In this document: piece by piece, positions 60,125-64,000 of the stretch
Position numbering within the stretch: the first letter of the stretch is position 1
How the letters are laid out: the number at the start of each line of letters is the position of its first letter
DNA from: Psococerastis gibbosa
Taxonomy: Eukaryota > Arthropoda > Insecta > Psocodea > Psocidae
Assembly: GCA_963971405.1 (NCBI GenBank)
Contig: OZ020486.1
Span: 33,441,419 to 33,505,418, forward strand
Reading direction: 5' to 3'
Length of the DNA: 64,000 nucleotides
The notes under the pieces: generated by a model
Seen by the model: the letters and a program-made list of their open reading frames with translations, nothing else
What the model was told of the DNA's origin: nothing
Databases searched by the model: none
Translations under genes and position numbers: made by a program

Positions 60125-60529
60125 ATGCTATGATGACCGGGGTCACGCCACGTAAAGCAAACTTTGATTGGGAAAAGAAGAGATAACAACACACAAAATA
60201 ACATATGTAAGCACACAAGAATATTAAGAACTGTTAAAGGAAACTATTTTGAGTTTAAATTGTACAAATGTGGCTCAATAAAACGTTTTCCTTCTAAAAG
60301 TTTCAATAAAATTTGAAATGCTTACTTGCCAATGGCAGGAATCACAATCAGGATGGAATCCAGAAGTGCCAATATTGCAAGAACAAAATATGGTTTTTGT
60401 CGCAAATGTACAAACTGTGAACTGTCCCAAATTTGGTAAAATCAAAATGGTGAAACCGGCTTCTAGTAAACAAACGTAATTTAGTTTATATTTGAGATTT
60501 CTTACAAAATAATATAATTACTAATTATT
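60125..60529. promoter_or_regulatory. Probable shared promoter region between OTUD6B and the gene at 60530
   Basis: The two ATGs point away from each other over 405 bases. No TATA box can be assigned with confidence. The inference is from gene arrangement only. Confidence 0.45.
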
Positions 60530-62808
60530 ATGTATTCGTCCGATGATAGCAACAGTGAGTCTGAAGATTCAAAAGGCTACAACAATCAATCAAAATTTTA
60601 TTTTTGGAATAACTGGATTCCGCCCAAACAAAAGAAGACAATCACTAAGCTAAAAGCATCGGCTTCGCCTTTAAGTACCAAATGCTCTTTTGCAGTTAGA
60701 AATGCTGGAACTCTTTGGCTACCACCTGATGAATTTGGCTATCTGAAATTGGCCGCTACAACTGGTAGTTTGGCAGAAGAAATGGTGGAGAGAGAGCAAA
60801 CGACCAATGCCAAAGCTGTTAGGACAGTTCCGCGTGAAGCTGAAGTTTTTGACTGGAATGGAGACTGGGGCGAGAGATGCTGTGACTTTTCTATCGTCGA
60901 AGAAGGTGATGCTTGGGACTTAATACATCCTGGAATATTTGGTGAGGACACGGGCCTTATAAAGTGCATTACAAAAATAAAACTGTCTATTGCCGGTAAG
61001 GCATGGTTACAGCTGCGGTGGCTTTTATATATTATTACCCACCCAATGCAATAGCCAGTGTTACACCCTACAATAATTTTTATGTCCAATTCTGAGCAAA
61101 CCATGCAGGGACGGTTTCAGAAAAAGTTAACGGGGGGGGGGGCGGTGGCCTGAAAAATATCGCTATTCTTTTACTGGAGTTATAATTTTTTTTTAATTTC
61201 ATTCAAAAGTCCATTTTATCTAGTATAGAGCTATTTCTTTTTTTTTTTTTTTGGGGGGGGGGGGGGTCGACCACCCTGACACCATGAGTATTGAAATGGG
61301 TGAGAGTTTCCTGCATACTCTAACGAACACGTTTAACATTGCACGGTAGCTTTACCTTAAGTTCATACATAGGTCTGTCTGGGACTCGGGGCTAATTTAT
61401 ATTTTTTTTCATAAAATTCGATGGATCTGTAATGAGGTGCTCATAGCCAATCAAACTTGAGCAGTGGGCCTACTACGGTGATTTTTTTTTTAATCTCAAC
61501 CTGGGATTAACAATGCAAACAAGATAATTTTATAATGGAATGCGCTAGGGACTGAAAAGTTTTTGTTTCAATTTTTACCCCAAGAATAAGTTAATATGCT
61601 ACTAAACGGAATAGTACACCTGCAGATGCATTGTAAATATTTACAAATTGGTCGATGGTGATACGTAATCAACTACAGTAGGTAGCTATGTTTCTTCCTT
61701 GTATAGCTACTGGTACCCTATCGCAAACTATATTTTTTTAACAAGAAACAATTAAGGACTATAGCGAATAATGCAGCATGTAATTGGGATAAAGTATTAT
61801 TGGATTCTAGGTACATTAAAGCTTTCAGTGAATTCGGATGGGGTTGTTATTGGATATGCAAACGCGGAATACTCGAAATTCGATGGTTCAGAAAAAATAT
61901 TCATTCTTATCACTAGCGAGCTTTATCTCCGTAAATTACTAGGAATATCCAATTATGAGTGGTGAGTAGTTCAAAATTTTCTGTTTATGTTTATCTCCCC
62001 ACTGTCCAGATGGGCTAATAAGACATGCTGCGTAGAACATTGGCACCCCGAAATCCATTGCTGTTATTGACTTTTTTAATCTCTTTTTATTATTAATAAA
62101 ATCAAGAGGATCGACAAGTTGGTCGCCTTCAGGAGTGCTTTGATCAGAATTATGCGGAATAGTTAATTGCACGGATTTTGCGGTGCCACTAAATTTACTT
62201 TACTGTGTTCGATGGATTATTGGCAATCATTAGCATTACATGCTACTATCAACAATCAACTATATAAAGATTTGGCTCATTAAAATTGTTGAAGACATAA
62301 CATAACATAATAATTGGGAACTACAATTTCACGTAAAATAGTAATGAAAATTAAAAATACCACAAAAAAGTGCTCTCCTTCACTGTAGGCCCTGCCTCAC
62401 TCTTCATTGGACCGTTCCCCGTATAAAAAGCAGCCACAAAAGCACTAAAAATCCTAGACTCCAAAATGTGCATTAGCATAGCCGGCTTCAAAGCAACTGT
62501 TGTTTGACAGCTATTACTTAATTTCCACAAGCCCATTTGGATATATTTCTTTCAGGGTTGCACTAACGGATGCAGTTAAGATCCATGACGAGAATATCAG
62601 CTACAATGCCATGGCTAATTGGAATTTACAAAAGTTGACACCTTTACAACAATTATGGCATGTGATTTGCAATAGGAGACACCACCTACCTAGTGTTTGT
62701 ATCAGGATGAGACGCCATGGGGTTCAAAAAATGACACAATTCCTTCAGATACTTCCTAGATTTTTAGTGACAGACATTAGAACTTGTGCCGGCAAATCTA
62801 TTAGTTAA
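60530..62808 (+). CDS. Unrecognised three-exon protein-coding gene
   Basis: Exons 60530-60995, 61811-61961 and 62556-62808 join in matching phases (1, then 2) with good GTAAGG/GTGAGT donors and TTCTAG/TTTCAG acceptors. They give 289 codons ending at TAA. I do not recognise the family. The N-terminus is acidic and serine-rich (MYSSDDSNSESEDSKG). A Trp/Gly region has VFDWNGDWGERCCDFSIVEE and AWDLIHPGIF. The middle looks like a beta-rich fold (KLSVNSDGVVIGYANAEYSK). The C-terminus is helical and basic (PLQQLWHVICNRRHHLPSVC, IRMRRHGVQKM). No signal peptide or clear membrane segment. An AATAAA at 63014-63019 could end the transcript. The phase agreement across three exons makes a real gene likely. 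Confidence 0.75.
61132..61266. repeat. G runs and T/G junction in intron 1 of the 60530 gene
   Basis: Ten G at 61132-61141, then T15 directly followed by G14 at 61238-61266. Part of an 815-bp intron with nothing else recognised. Confidence 0.7.
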
Positions 62809-64000
62809 GGCTAATAACGTAGCGAACTAGTGGGATGTGCTTGCATTTAACGGCTGCAGGGTGGCGCTCACGAAATCTGAAATCTTTGCTGCCTTTATTT
62901 CTTTGCTTATTTCCGAATTTTAACAAAGTGTAATTAATTATGTTTTATGACGGTAGGTTGTTTTTACAAGTATTTTCTATTGTAAATGTTGGTATTAATA
63001 TATTTAATGTTGAAATAAAAATAAAAATTAGTGGAAATATTACGCTTTTGCAGAATTAATGCAGGCGAAATTCGTTACAAATCTAGAAAGATATTTTAGT
63101 AGTTTCTATTGCAGAAAAAAAGGAAACGTAATGCGTTAATCTAAATTATGTGAATTTGCACAATCGTAAAAAAATTATTTAACTTTGTCGCTCGGGAATT
63201 CGTAACGCCGGTCATCGAAAGAAGAAATTTAAATAGATGTTTCAGAGCATTTTTATTTATTGTTTTTATGTTCATACACTAATCAGCAATTCTAAATGTC
63301 AGAAGATGAGAGCAATTTTATGTAGTTTTTTTTTTATCTTTAATCTAAGATTTACAAATTACTGCACGTTATTCTATCTGCAGGCTGATCTAGGCCATTG
63401 GTATTAACTTACTCCTGGGATTAAAACAGTAAACAAACAAATTTTGAATAGCACTTTCCATCATAAAATTATCTTGTACATTTTTAATACCATTATTTTA
63501 TTTTTTTTTAAATAAATACCGGTATTATAATCGCCATGATCAGCCTGCAGGTACATTTTCTATGGTTACGAGCGGTCCCTTCACTATAGATTTCTTTATT
63601 AAGTTACCTAGACATATGTGGATGATAAAAAGCAAAATTATTAGGAACACTGTAAGTTTGAATGCTATGACAGTACCGGTAGCAGATTATGTCAAGTCGG
63701 TGCCTACACGCTTACGAGTATGATAAGTGGGTATTGTATTGAGTTACGATAGCATGCTCTGTGGACTCACTCAAATACAACTTCGCCACCGGAGGATTCT
63801 ATAGTTTCACATAAGGTAGGTACTATTTCTGTAAACCTGTCAAATGCAATAAAATAAAGTGTATATTGACGTCTAAGGCTAATTTTATATCGTCAGTTGA
63901 TATGAGTTTGAAGGGCTTTAAAGAGGTTTAGAAATATTTAGAACCAGCACGTACAAAATTATTTCTCGACCGATAGACTAAGCATACAAGTTTACTTCTC
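62809..64000. other. 3' flank, no gene seen
   Basis: Contains the candidate poly(A) signal AATAAA at 63014-63019. The rest is AT-rich with no supported gene. Confidence 0.4.

Overview
The window is metazoan nuclear DNA, most likely from an arthropod. It is AT-rich. Its genes are split by GT/AG introns of 0.2 to 4 kb, and there are no bacterial-style operons. The space between and inside genes is packed with mobile-element debris: Mutator-like, Tc1-like, hAT-like and Harbinger-like DNA elements, several non-LTR retrotransposon lineages, tRNA-derived SINEs and foldback elements. I cannot name the species. Gene calls below come from joining exons by family resemblance and splice phase; no transcripts were available.

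Layout. (1) 353-3957 (+): a frameshifted Mutator-like (MULE) transposon whose fragments read, in order, a CG-1-like domain, MULE transposase, SWIM zinc finger, AT-hook, Ulp1/C48 protease and PHD-like finger. (2) 4-13 kb: intergenic, with LINE fragments, a 318-bp hAT-type MITE and small repeats. (3) 13402-17397 (+): LTV1, six exons, the first apparently contributing only the ATG. (4) 17.4-23.3 kb: intergenic, with LINE tails, a MITE and two large foldback elements. (5) 28977-23385 (-): PEDS1/TMEM189 (Kua), four exons. (6) 29-33.6 kb: intergenic, with an element carrying an 8-bp target duplication, a LINE fragment and a hammerhead-like motif. (7) 33649-37716 (+): FDXACB1-like gene, two exons. 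(8) 37872-42734 (+): MTG2/GTPBP5 mitochondrial Obg GTPase, seven coding exons, starting 155 bp after the FDXACB1 stop. (9) 58820-44383 (-): cytosolic alanyl-tRNA synthetase, 13 coding exons, 968 codons. A further in-phase exon at 44140-43511 encodes an EF1-gamma-like GST module with no start codon of its own. (10) 60124-59228 (-): OTUD6B-like deubiquitinase in one exon. (11) 60530-62808 (+): an unrecognised three-exon gene of 289 codons, head-to-head with OTUD6B.

The host genes are housekeeping: 40S biogenesis (LTV1), plasmalogen synthesis (PEDS1), mitoribosome assembly (MTG2), tRNA charging (AlaRS) and ubiquitin editing (OTUD6B). They do not form one pathway. The main candidates for new biology are the possible AlaRS-GST fusion, the multi-domain MULE protein, an ORF1-only LINE in an AlaRS intron, a family of foldback elements with 3-bp target duplications, an inverted SINE dimer, hammerhead-like RNA motifs in dispersed repeats, and a retroposed U2 snRNA pseudogene with a 21-bp target duplication.
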